Shown: positions 45,333 to 56,650 of the stretch, in pieces
Position numbering within the stretch: position 1 is the first letter of the stretch
Layout of the letters: each line of letters starts with the position of its first letter
Translations under genes and position numbers: made by a program
Notes under the pieces: generated by a model
What the model was told of the DNA's origin: nothing
The model's input: only the letters and a program-made list of their open reading frames with translations
Database searches by the model: none
NCBI RefSeq assembly: GCF_000003815.2
Contig: NC_049986.1
Span: 24,271,688-24,331,505, forward strand
DNA: 59,818 nucleotides
Source: Branchiostoma floridae
Taxonomy: Eukaryota; Chordata; Leptocardii; Amphioxiformes; Branchiostomatidae
Direction: 5' to 3'

Positions 45333-47137
45333 TATTAGCTAGGGATGTTACGATGCATTTAATTTAATGTTTCTAGTATTTTACAATGATGAAATCAAAC
45401 AGGTAATAGATGTAAATAGGTGTAAAGAATAATAACACATCTGCTGCTACATTTTGCTATCGGTGACAAACTGAAATGTCCCGTGCACTTAACACACTGG
45501 ACTGATATGTCAAAGGCCGGCAGACAAGCCCACCAGGAACTTTGAGGTAGAAGATTTGAACAATATGAATAACTGTGACAGAATTGTACTTTCAACAACC
45601 AAGGAAAGCGGATTGGTTTCATGGATGAGCACACATCTCTCAAGGTTGACCATGTAATGTATATAAATGTACCAAAGGTAAGATAATCTTACACAGCGTC
45701 CTAGAAATGAAGGCAGGGACTGTGTGAAGTCCATTAACTACAATATTAGGTTAAAGCTTTCTTTATTATAACATTCCACCATCAAAAAGGCAGAGAATAA
45801 TAGTATACTAATTACGTATCTTAAAGAGGAAATATGACTTGTGTTAGGTGATATTTACATGTGTGACATGATCACATCATTACATATACAGTACATCTAG
45901 ATAAAATGTTACCAACCCGTTATCTTACCTCAAATTTTTTCGGCAGAATATTTGACAGTGATAACTAAAATCAAGACCATGTGTCTGTCTAATTTACTTT
46001 CAGATCGATGGATATTGGATGTTAACATTTAGTATAACTTGATGTGTGTATGATGTTGGTGTATTTATGCTAGGTTTGATTGAAAATTGTTAAACAGGTG
46101 GGCTTGTAAAAATGCAACTATTTCAATTGTTTTCACATTATAGTTACTACTGTATTTATTGCCCAATTCCATGTGAAAGCTGCCGTTTTTATCATGTTAT
46201 TAAATGAGCATTTTGTACAGGAACGATGATGAAATAAAGTAACAAGTATGGAATAAAGCCACGTAGCCCTCTCATGTGATGTATTCGTTATCTGAATATA
46301 ATGATACGATGTGGTATACCTAAATCAGTCCTGATAGGACTTAAGTTTGGTGTTTTCAGTTGATACATTGAAAGCAATACATTGGAAAAAATAGCACAAT
46401 CTCTTTGAGTATTCTTAACAAAACTTAATTTGTAAATATTAGCTATTTGATATGCAACAGGACTTGAAACAACTTAGTGACGTCGATGACGTTTAGACAA
46501 CCAGGTAATAAGATAAGCCAAAAAGCAGTTATTCAAGCAACTCGGTATGATTTTGGAATTGGTCAGACGTTTCAGATAGCATCTAAAACGTCTGACCGTT
46601 TCAAAATCATATCCAGCTGCTTGAGTAACTGTTTTTTTGGGTTACTTCTCAGTTATATTGAATACACAACATACAAAGATTATCAGATAACAGATGATCA
46701 GTTTAACACTTTACGAAGACGAAGTTTATTTGCACTCCAAAACGTGTTCCATTACTGAGATTCCCAAACCATAACCAGATACCTAAGCCCTGCTTTTACT
46801 TCATCTGTTCTATGACTGATGAACGTATCCACAGTATCATCAAACTGTGCACTATATATGGTTTTACATGGTAGGAAAAAGTATCTCTGTCCATTCTACA
46901 TTTCACCCGTAAGCTGAAGTCAAACGTCCTGGTCCATAAGAATAATTTGTGCTTTCATATTGGAGAATAGGCACTCAAGTACATTGAAACCCATCTGCCA
47001 ATCACCTTGAGTACATAGATACAGTAATGACTAATCGATATAACTATTGTCTTTATAGTTATTGGGTACCTTGTGCGAGCAATGAAATTTATTAAATTCA
47101 TAGATAACACCCTGTCGACAGCAGAAAAAAACGTATG
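45333..47137. other. convergent 3' flanks of the TPR and SDR genes
   Basis: AT-rich. From about 46240 it is homologous to the other SDR 3' regions. It contains a foldback element (46526-46631) and no other gene. Confidence 0.5.
46526..46631. repeat. foldback repeat
   Basis: Outer arms cagttattcaagcaactc / gctgcttgagtaactg and inner arms atgattttggaattggtc / ctgaccgtttcaaaatcat pair across a short spacer. It shares ends with the element at 58887-59130. Confidence 0.8.
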
Positions 47138-50100
47138 CTACAGTCCACCTGCAAGACAAAACAGACAGGTTCATTCAGGTTGTTTGGAAAGAGAAATACA
47201 TTAATACAATCATATCATACAGTAGTTTACATTTTACAGCGTCCAATATGAAGAGGCATGTAAGTTCAAATTCAAAGAGGTATCAGGCCGGATGTATATA
47301 TTAACATAATGCTGCTGATTACGCTTTGGTTCTGTGTAAAAGGATTTAGCATATGCAGTAAAATACCCACGTGTGTATTTACATGTATCGTTCATTCATT
47401 TCCTTGTATAGATTCTTTTAGTTGTAGTTGCAGTACCTGTTGTTGTAGTATTATTAACCCATTGTCCCAAGAGATCACTGTCAATTTGTCATAATGTGTG
47501 TCTCGACTTTGCTTTGCAAACGAAGATCATTTCTTATCTACCTACACAGGGGCTAAAATAGTTTTTTTCTGCATACCTGCACTGGAGCAGGTAACATTGA
47601 AAAATTAACAGACCGATTTTACCTTTTCAATTTTTTCTTTTATACTTTTTAGTTGGTAGCATTTGATGCAGCTAATAACAATCCACATACACCTTCATCA
47701 TAGGACATTTATGTAAAAAAAAAGCACATAGACCAGTGCAAGTTAGTTGCAGGTAGACACCAGAAATACCTGCACAGCTCCAATTTTACCTGCACTAACC
47801 TGCATATGCAGGTGGTATTTCGAGCCCTGTCTACATCTATCATCATCATCACCTACCCGTGATCTCTACGGCCTGCCCAGTCATGTAGCTGCCCTCACTG
47901 GACGATAGAAACAAGACCAGGTTCGCCACCTCTGGAACACAAACACACATGTGATGAAGCTTTAAAAAATACAAATAGCCTTAAGCTGTAACATATTTGT
48001 AAAGAAAGGATTAAAAGTGTACACATTAAGATGAACTATTACAGTTACTAACAACACATGTCAGTAGCGCTTGCAAGACGGCACCATATGGAGAAAGCAC
48101 GCGCACCGAGTTCTAAGGTGTAAGGCGAGGTACATAGCATTGCGATCTCGGCAGTGTTTTACAAGTTCATTAGACAGACGGCCCTGGGCCCGTGGAAACA
48201 CTGATCGAGCCAGTGCCTGTTTGCCATCACCAATTTTTCCAAGTGTTGTTATTGTCAACATTGCTAGTCTGTAGAAACATGCACATGTAAAGGCATCTCC
48301 TTCATTCTTCCTTCAGACATTTTTGAAAACGATCAAGAAAATCTGAGAAATGTTTTGAAATTTCGACCCAATGAAAAGTTGGTTCGGTCTAGCGGAATTG
48401 AGCATGTACTGGTCCTATCAGGACAGTAAGTTTTGACAGCAAGTTTTTTTTTTACTTATGAATTCCTAGTATAACAATGCTGTTCTTTTGATACACATGA
48501 ATAATATGAAGGTCCAAGGTGGGGAAAACCGGTGATAACATGCTGAAATGGGGCAAATCCTCAAGTGCTGCTTGCCCTTGTGAAGTCGAACCACAAACAA
48601 TACAACACCTGATGCAACACTGTGAGCTCGGCCCCAGCTGTTTAGACAGTGATCTAAGGGAGGCCAACGAGGTGGCCCGCTGTTGGATTGGGACTTGGAG
48701 CGGTGATATGATATGATGATATGATGACATGAATAATAAGCAGGAAATTACCTTCTGGTTCGCCAACCCGCTGCAGGGGAATGGCCTGTATCCGCTGGAA
48801 GGAAATGAGTATATCATTAAAATTTTCACCCCGCAACTTAGAAACGCTCATAACAATAAAGGGTTTAATTCGGTTAAGATCACATTTACACAATTGTCTC
48901 AAGGTTAACAATAAAAAATTCGGTTGAAGAGTGTAGAACTTTCCAGTACATCCTTGGTACTTGGGACCCCGCCTTGCATCACAAAGGACAATAGTTTTTT
49001 TTTTTCCTACGGTGTCGTCTGACCATAGGATACTATGCTATCATGATTTACATTTGAGTGATTTTTTAAAATATAATCCTAACGATTTAGTGGTTAAACC
49101 AGTTTTTCTAGTTAGCTGCACTTGTATTGAATTGTTCTGCTAGTTCATTCTTGTGACGCTGAAGAAGAGTGATGGATGTCGCTCGAAACGTCCGGAAGTA
49201 AATATCCGTTTTTATCCAGTTGTAGAGATTGAATTGTGTTTGAATATTGAAGAGTGCTCCTCTGCACAATAACTGAAGGGGAAACTCATTGAAATCATGC
49301 TTAAATGTATGAAAAATGGAGTAAAACCATTTCTAGAGTAGGTCTAACTTCGGCCCCTAAATTCTCAAGGAACAGCTAGCACGTATGTAGACCAACCGAG
49401 CTTGTAGACCTGGAGAGCTTGTAGAGCAAGGTTAACAATAATAAATTTGCACAATAACTGAAACTCATTGAAAGCATGTTTGAATGTATGAAAAATGGAA
49501 ACACCGAGTAAAACCATTTCTAGAGTAGATCTAGCTTTAGTGTCCCTAAATTCGCAAGGAGCAGCGAGAAAGTCTGTAGACCAGGAGAGCTTGTACATGT
49601 ATCATCCGTAACCTTTTGTCTTGAAGCTTTTATCCTGGCTTCTCACCTGCTGAAGTTCCTCAGGTGTGTGTTATATTCTCACCTGCTGAAGCTCCTCAGG
49701 TGTGTGTTATATGCTCACCTGCTTAAGTTACTAAGGTGTGTGTTATATTCTCACCTGCTGAAGTTCCTCAGGTGTGCGGTTCTTCCTGACCATCTCCGTA
49801 CTGATACTTCCCGGGACGACTGTGTTACACCGGATGTTGTATCTGTTCAATAAAGCAAGAAAACTGAATTTCAGCCATTGCTACCAAAACATTAATATCA
49901 ATGTAAGTATAAAATCAATACATTGGAACAGAAAACCATTCCATACTTTATTTTTTGTCCAATTTTCTAAAAGACAGCACTGAATAAAGTTGTTATAAAG
50001 ACCTACTGTGCGAGTTCTACAGCCATGGATTTGGTGAGAGCCATGACGGCACCTTTGGTGGTGTTGTAGGGCGATCGGTTGGCCGTGCCCTGGGAGAAAT

Positions 50101-52149
50101 AAGACATAGATGTGCTTAGGATTTTAAAAAACTACCACCTTTTCCTTGTGATAAAAGTCTCTTTGTTTTATCCAAAGCAGAAGAACTGTTCTGATCATGG
50201 AAACCACCTTATGTATGAGGGTCATGAGTAACTTCTAAACTACATCATGCAGAAGTGAAACAACGTCATGATTTTCCATTGAAGTCTCATGGGTGTGGCA
50301 AATAAAATTAGTTATTCCAACAGTTCATACAGTTATACTGTCTACCAAAACTTCCATCTCGACCATCAGTAACACCATAATTGTGACCAAGAATTATTTA
50401 TGCATCCTATGGTGACATGAGATAGTATCAAAGTTGGCCAAGGAGTATAACCGGCCAAAGGGAGTCAGACGGGTTGGCCAGCTTCACACCTCTGCCAGCT
50501 TTGGATATCTTAAGGTGGGTTCGCAGGTGCGTATATATTCAAGTCCGTTCGAGGTGCTTATGAAGCTCTTAGTCTCTACCAGGCCCCACAGGTCGTTGGA
50601 AAAATAATAGAAATTGGACAAACGTAAACAGGTAACATGTCAGACGAGTTAGCTGGGTCGCTAACCATACTTCTCGGTCAGCTAACTTATCTGGCATGTT
50701 ATGTATCTATATTTGTCCAATTTGTACTATTTTTCCTGCGACCCGTGGAGCCTGGTAGAGACTAAGAGCTTCATACGCACCTCAAACGGACTTGAATATA
50801 TATATGCATGTCAGACGGGCTGACTTAACTCCTCTGCCAGCTTTTGATAATATCTTATGCTACCGTAGGATCTGCTTGGAGATTACTCCGACCTACCAAT
50901 CTCCGAGAGAAACTCGAGAACGTGCAGATGGAACAGTTCTGTAGTTTTCTTTCCACCATCAGTCTGGCAAAGGCTTGGGCTACCAGGAACGTGCCCTGTT
51001 TACAAAAGAAAAACATTTAAAAAGTTGTATTTTTTTATAAGCGTTACACCGACAAAGTTATGATAGCCTGACTAAATCGTGATTTGGCCCTTATAAACTT
51101 AATGGCGAATACTTCTGAGTCATAACACTGCCAAAATGATTTTTTCTTGTTTTGCTTACCCCTTGGACAGTTCTTATATAAAGAAAACTATTCTTGCAGG
51201 AAAAAAAGAAGAATAAAATTCGTGTAAAACAAGAAACTACAAACAATTTTCTAGAAATTTAGGCAAAAGTTTTTTCTTCTAATGCAAGAAAAAAAACTTC
51301 GAGAAATTCTTGCTTTTCTTATAACCAGATTCAGCTGTTAAGAAATGCAAGAATGTTTTTCTTCATGGAAGATAAATTTTCTGTGAGGAAGTATATAAAG
51401 ATAAACAAGAAAAAACATTTTGGCAGCGCAAGAACATGCATACATACGTACACACATTCATACTTGATTTCAACAAGTTGAAGCATTCATATAGCGCAAG
51501 AAAATAAATCTCAAATCGTATAAAAAACTCAACAAGCAAAATTTGCTTGCCCCATAGACAAGCAGATCTTTCACAGATTTCTTGGGGACAGAATTATTTT
51601 CTTCCGGGAAGATAAATTTTCTGTGAGGAAGCCAAAAAGATTTTTTGGCAGTGCAGTAGACTGTGAAATCAGTCACCTGGATAAGAGGTCCGTGACCACA
51701 AACTTTGTCTGGAGGCTTGGACAGCGAGAGTTAAACAAACTGCATCATGATTCATCCAATTAATACATTGTGGCAGGCTAGAAAGTGGCTACCACCTACA
51801 TGAGGTACATGAAATTGGTTAGTGATCAACTTTGATTCGAATATAGAGCTACATGTTAAGACAAAGCGTCGATGTCTATATAAAAAAGCGTTGTGCAATG
51901 TTGACAAACCTTTAGATTTACGCCAATGACGTCATCAAAGTGCTGTTCATCAACCTCCAGAAAGGGGGCGTACCTGAGTATGCCTGCTGACGTCACTACT
52001 ATGTTGGGCGGCGTGGCGTAATCTGAGCAAATGTCAGTAACCTTGGAAGGAGAAAAGGAAGAATCTGAGATTCTTATACAAGCCTAAGCATGATCGCAAT
52101 ACAAGTCTATTGGTACCATAGTTGCACCAATAGCAATGGGAGGGGGGAG

Positions 52150-52192
<43 letters not shown>

Positions 52193-53531
52193 TGTTTGTA
52201 GTGTGTGTGTCTGTATTAGTGTGTGTGATTGTATATGTGTTTGTGTGTGTGTGTATACAAGTGTGTGAGTGAGTGCATATGTGTGTGTGTGTGCATCCAT
52301 TTGTGTGTGTGAGTTTGCATGCATGTATCTATGTGTGTCTGTGCGTGTGTGTGTGCGTGTGTATATGCGTGTATGCGTGTGTGTCTATGTGTGTGATGGA
52401 AATACCCGTACCAGTTTACTGACAGCAGCAGAAGACGACACGTCCGTAGTGTACAGCTGGTGAGGCCCATGTGGCACGGCAGGGAGAGACTCAAGCGTCT
52501 CCTGCGCCGCCGGCTGGTTCACGTCCACCACCGCAACCGCCGCGCCCTCCCTGGCAAACGTCTGGCACACGGCGCGCCCGATACCGTTCCCGCCACCTGG
52601 GGTAACCATAGCAACAATTACTATAGTAACACAACCATACACACGTCTGGCACACGGCGCGCCTGATATGTCTCCCGCCACCTGGGGTAACCATGGTAAC
52701 AATCACTATAGCAACAGTCATGTCAACCATAGAGACGTCTGACACACGACACATCCGATACTGCCGTTCCCACCAATTGGGGTAGCCATGGTAACAATCA
52801 CTATGGTAACACCAACCATACACACTTCTGGCACGCGTCTACACATGTAGCCTTTCTTCAGACAGTTTTCAAGGCCATTAAAAAATACATTTTTGAAATA
52901 GGTTATTTGACCTAAACTCTATGGCACCCATCCAATCAGTAATGAAGATCAATAAGCCTTCTCACACTTATTACCACGCATGCGAAGGTGAAAGGAACTC
53001 TGTGTAATATGTGAAAGTTGAAGACCCCCAGAAAACCAAGTGACCAATCCGCCATTTTGCAGGCGTCATGACGTTCCGGACATTGTTACACAAATCGAAA
53101 CAATGGTAGAGACGAGACTGTTGACACCCGAGGGCTCTCAACTTTGACATATTACCCAGAGTTCCTTTCGCCCGCACATGCGTGGTAACTAGTGTGGGAA
53201 GGCTTATTCTAGTTGAAGACATGCAAGACTTCAAGATAACATCAATGGACAGTATAACCAGTGGGCCTGCTGAACAATACAAATGGATCAAACTTTAGAA
53301 GACGAACGTTTTATACGGTGTGCAGTTTCAACTATCGTCTGTGACTGAAAACAAGAACCCGGAAGTATTCACTTGTACGTATCCAGCATTAGCGACTAAC
53401 CGACCAAGACAACAATGTTAACGAACCTGAAACGCATCCTTTTCCTGCTAGCACTGTTCACACTCACCTGTAACCAGAGCTATCGCCCCAGCAAGTCTTC
53501 CTCCGCCAGTTTTCGCTGCCGCAGCCGCCAT
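47138..53531 (-). CDS. HSD17B8: short-chain dehydrogenase/reductase, HSD17B8-like, complete
   Basis: Nine exons on the minus strand: 53468-53531, 52412-52596, 51910-52041, 50897-50995, 50007-50089, 49755-49842, 48752-48794, 47857-47931, 47138-47148. All phases agree: 780 nt, 259 residues. Family knowledge: HSD17B8 is a mitochondrial NAD-dependent 3-hydroxyacyl/17-beta-hydroxysteroid dehydrogenase that pairs with CBR4. Motifs: TGGGNGIG Rossmann loop; Asp in VVDVN after the second strand, favouring NAD(H); TSAGI where classical SDRs have NNAG; catalytic Ser in TFSSFS; YNTTK catalytic Tyr/Lys; C-terminal YMTGQAVEITGGL. The last exon is only 11 coding nt (GT-GGA-CTG-TAG). Its use is supported by the conserved 11-nt exon in the paralogue and by the family ending TGG. 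Reading through instead gives ITGR and a stop. Confidence 0.85.
48517..48735 (+). mobile_element. 3' fragment of a LINE retrotransposon
   Basis: It encodes AACPCEVEPQTIQHLMQHC, a cysteine/histidine pattern typical of the C-terminal end of non-LTR reverse-transcriptase proteins, then EVARCWIGTWS. It ends in a gatat/gatgat simple-repeat tail (48703-48732). Severely 5' truncated, in SDR intron 7, opposite orientation. Confidence 0.7.
49155..49196 (+). repeat. hammerhead-like hairpin
   Basis: Core CTGAAGA at 49159, one extra A, stem GAGTGAT/GTCGCTC closed by GGAT, then GAAACGTC. It lies in SDR intron 6 within a dispersed repeat shared with 11470-11580. Confidence 0.55.
49641..49776 (-). repeat. 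exon-edge minisatellite at the donor of SDR exon 6
   Basis: Three extra copies of about 36 bp precede the true exon border at 49755. Each contains tcacctgctgaagttcctc, that is, on the minus strand the exon end GAACTTCAGCAG plus its donor, separated by aggtgtgtgttatat. Three decoy donors therefore lie just inside the intron. Confidence 0.9.
50464..50858. repeat. long foldback element between 48-bp direct repeats
   Basis: Inverted arms 50531-50655 and 50679-50806 (about 125 bp each, well matched, for example attcaagtccgttcgaggtg / cctcaaacggacttgaat) with a ~23-bp loop. Direct copies containing gtcagacggg and cctctgccagctttgga flank it at 50464-50512 and 50810-50858. In SDR intron 4. Confidence 0.85.
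51129..51425. mobile_element. ~300-bp MITE-like element
   Basis: TGCCAAAATGATTTTTTC at the left is mirrored by GAAAAAACATTTTGGCA at the right. The interior is A/T-rich with aagaaattcttgc-type inverted motifs. A second right-end-like piece (ttttttggcagtg) lies at about 51640-51655. In SDR intron 3. Confidence 0.7.
52152..52395. repeat. (TG)n microsatellite in SDR intron 2
   Basis: Long tgtgtg runs with interruptions, ending just before exon 2. Cys/Val- and His/Thr-rich open frames here are artefacts. Confidence 0.95.
52597..52838 (-). repeat. exon-edge minisatellite at the acceptor of SDR exon 2
   Basis: The start of exon 2 with its acceptor (ccacctgggg on +) is repeated at about 52674 and, decayed, at about 52772. 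Each is followed by ggtaaccatagcaac-type blocks and by a piece of exon 2 coding sequence (gtctggcacacggcgcgc). About three diverged units of 75-100 bp. Confidence 0.85.
52963..53203. mobile_element. foldback MITE in SDR intron 1
   Basis: Arm ttaccacgcatgcgaaggtg...aaaggaactctgtgtaatatg (about 52971-53025) is mirrored by catattacccagagttccttt...gcacatgcgtggtaac (about 53140-53190). A partial relative lies in the MMP intron at about 1240-1310 (catactacccagaactc, cacatgtgtggtta). Confidence 0.75.
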
Positions 53532-53681
53532 GTTGGTCGAGTTGAGTTGGTGTTGTTCTGACCTTTCAAAGGTTTAGAATACACCAAAAAGTTTACAAAA
53601 GATCCAACAATCGACTGACACCACTAAAACACATTGAAATACAGTACATGTATGATTCAATATAACCACAAGGAGAAACCC

Positions 53682-53695
53682 GTTGCCATGGCAAC
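53682..53695. promoter_or_regulatory. perfect RFX X-box palindrome upstream of the SDR gene
   Basis: GTTGCCATGGCAAC, an exact palindrome of the X-box consensus, 151 bp upstream of the SDR start codon at 53531. The position suits a proximal promoter element bound by RFX factors; binding is inference. Confidence 0.6.
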
Positions 53696-56650
53696 ACGAA
53701 AAATCACAAAGTAAGAATTTTTGCCACAGAATTGTTGCCAACAATAGTTTAGGAAAAGTCACAAAGTTTCGCAGTCCTAGCACACGTCGTTCGGCAGTTA
53801 TACGACGTCAAAGTTGGCGCTGTTACTTTCAGCAACCTCCCCCCCCCCCACCCCGTAAATCAACATTGTGCTGACAAAGCGTATCAAATATAATGAACCC
53901 TCAAGAGCCATCCTCATATAACCGTCTGGATAGCCAAGACAAGAGAACGTTCACGTTCAAGTTATTTTGGACTCTATAGCTACTTTAGCTGCGAACGGGT
54001 TTCCATGCTGTTGTAGTCTTGCCGTGTGGGTTAATTGTCCAGGTGCCACACCTGAAGACACAACTTCCGTACAAGAAAAGCCTCACCTGCGTACTGACCG
54101 CTTTCCATGCTCTACAAAAAAAACTGTGTATATAAAAACAACCCCCAGAACGAAGAGAACGTTTACCTACCTTGTTCTGTATGATTGTAAGTCGTGTAGA
54201 CTACTAGATCGTCTGTTTGCGGTACGACCTGTCACCCTCCCTCCAGGTACAAACTAGATCTGTACTGATTTGAATGACAATAGTTCCGACCGGACCGGTT
54301 CTGCCTCAGGCCTGCGCATGTGTAGCCTTCTTCACCGGCCTCTCTGGGGGCATTGGCGTAAGTTGTTGGGGGGGGGGGGGGGTGATTCGTGATTTTTAAC
54401 TGGGAACACGCCGGGAAAATAAGTCGCGAAAGGAAAAAAAATGCCGGGAAAGGAATACATGCCGGGAAGCTTGTACTCGCCCCCAGCAAAAATTGTAAAT
54501 AGAACCTCATCACCAAACATTTACCACAGAGTCTTATGGCAAGCAAGTGTTCTAGGCTTGATTAGAACTATTAAACTCTACAGGTATACTTAAAGGGGAT
54601 ACACGGGAGTGTTATTTTCCGATAGATGTTAATTTTATGAAGTAATAAATGCATACGACTTCACATTATACGATAAAGTACCCAGTTGCTCCACGTACCT
54701 CAAAACATTCAGTCTTCTACTAAACTTCCCAAGTGCATATACCCTCTAATTGAATTAATCCTATGGCTGAATACGAGGGATCGCTGTTGTTGTTTATATC
54801 CGGGGTATTGGGCGGTTGATGCCTATCAGAATGTCATAAGATTGGATTAAGAATCGATATTGAAATTAGCATATCAAATTACTGGTTAATATGTAAATCA
54901 ATCTTTTGCCAAACACATTCTTTTTGCCTACCACTGCGTCACCGTGACATCATCGCGATCGCTCGTATACAATGTAAAACTTTTAGGTAAGGTTACAAAA
55001 CTCATTTCAGGGTCGCTAAGAAATCTAGTCTTGTTATGTATTCTTTGCTATTTTATGAGAAATTTGCCTTCTCGGTGTGCTTAGCAATCATCATTTATTC
55101 CGAAAACATGCACGATAAACAAAGTGTCTATGCGTATAGGAAATGCATGGGAAGGGTCTGCATGGGTTTAGTGAGTGTCATATTGCTTTACAAAACACAC
55201 ATCGCGCAATTCATCTCAAGGCGAATGCAACAAAATTCGTCTGATTATGTATTCATTTTCATTGACACATTATCTATTGGAAAACTCCACCCCTTCTGGA
55301 GTGGAATACGACGTAATGTAGAGCTTCTGGTTTTTTACATTAAAAGCAATAAAATGGAAAAACAATACTTGGAGTCTTTTGGAGTCGTTTCAATATGTCT
55401 AAAGTATATTTTGTGACATGATCTGTTTCATATGAAGCAGGAATGCAAACTATTTTACAGTAATAATGAGTACAATGAATACAAATACTACCTGATAACA
55501 TGAAAGGATTATAAGTTAAACATTTCCCGAATACGGTAAATGAAGTTTAAATGCACCTTGAAACGTGTTGCTTTACTGGGGTTCCCAGGTGAACCACGAC
55601 CGACTACCTAAGCCAACATTTTAATTCATCTGTGCTCTACCTGCTGAACGTGTCTACAATATTCACCAGACACGTTATGGTTGTATGTTTGTATGAAGAC
55701 TTTTCCTTTACACAACCAATTTTTCTCAGCTGCTGACGTTTTGATGTCTGTCAGACATCTTCATCACAGCTTCTGCTTCTTGAAAAACTGGTTGTGTAAA
55801 AGAAAACTCTTATGTCCTATGATCTACCAACCTGGTGAAATTATTTTTGGAAAAAATTATTAGTTATCTCTGCTTTTATTTCACCTGTGCTCTGCTGCTG
55901 AGCTTGTCAGTGAACTTGACACTTTTTGTTTATTTCGGGTGGTAAAAGTATCTCTGTGCCTTATTCCAGTGTCTACACGTTAATTGCAGTTGATTTGCCT
56001 GGTCCATAAAATAGATTTGTGCTTCCCTCTTGGAAAATAGAGAATTGAATACGTTGAAATTCTTCTGCCCTTTGACTTGGCATACAGGGACAATTGTTTG
56101 TTTGTTTGTTTATTTTCAAACACCTGGGTAGCCTATTCAGCTTCGATAAACTAGTTTTCAATAGGGCCCAGTTTCACATATACATACAAGGAAATTTAAA
56201 AAAAAAACTTACAGAGAGAAAAGTAGACATACACGTCGGAACATATAAGTACAACTGAAAGATGAAAGACACAGATAAATCAAAATCATAATCCGATCCA
56301 AGGTCAGCAGTTTAGGAGGTCAGAGGTCACTACTCAGTACTGAGACTATGTTAGGTCTTTCAAAGCTGACTTAAATGAATTTAGGCTTGGAACTTGTTTG
56401 ATGTCGGCTGGTAGTGAATTAAAGTGTTTAGCAAATGTACGTGTCCTGTTGTAGTCTTGAAAAAGGAGTTATGTTCTGTGCTGCTTAGAGAATGCTATGA
56501 TGGTGGAGATATTCCAGGAACTGACCATGTACCTCTTTTCAAAAGCTTTCATGATAACTAGAAGAACAGATATAGGCCTATAAAAATAATTTGGATCTGT
56601 GATGACTACATAGAACTCTATCTCGTCAGCAGGAATCATAAAAAAGTCGC
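53696..56650. other. intergenic stretch between the two SDR genes
   Basis: Poly-C at about 53838-53849 and poly-G (15 G) at 54368-54382. From about 55250 it is homologous to the other SDR 3' regions, with a foldback at 55701-55806. A (GA)n tract lies at about 56782-56840. No separate gene recognised. Confidence 0.5.
55701..55806. repeat. foldback with an internal minus-strand hammerhead-like hairpin
   Basis: Arms tttacacaaccaatttttc / gaaaaactggttgtgtaaa enclose, on the minus strand, GTGATGA, a GATGTCT/AGACATC stem, and AAAACGTC. The core differs from the family (GTGA for CTGA, AAAA for GAAA). Confidence 0.65.

Noticed and set aside
46477-46758. 93-codon open frame
   Set aside because: It runs through the foldback repeat and matches no protein pattern.
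52034-52494. His/Thr-rich and Cys/Val-rich open frames
   Set aside because: Products of the (TG)n microsatellite.
54232-54546. Open frame across the poly-G tract
   Set aside because: Length depends on a homopolymer and there is no domain or splice support.
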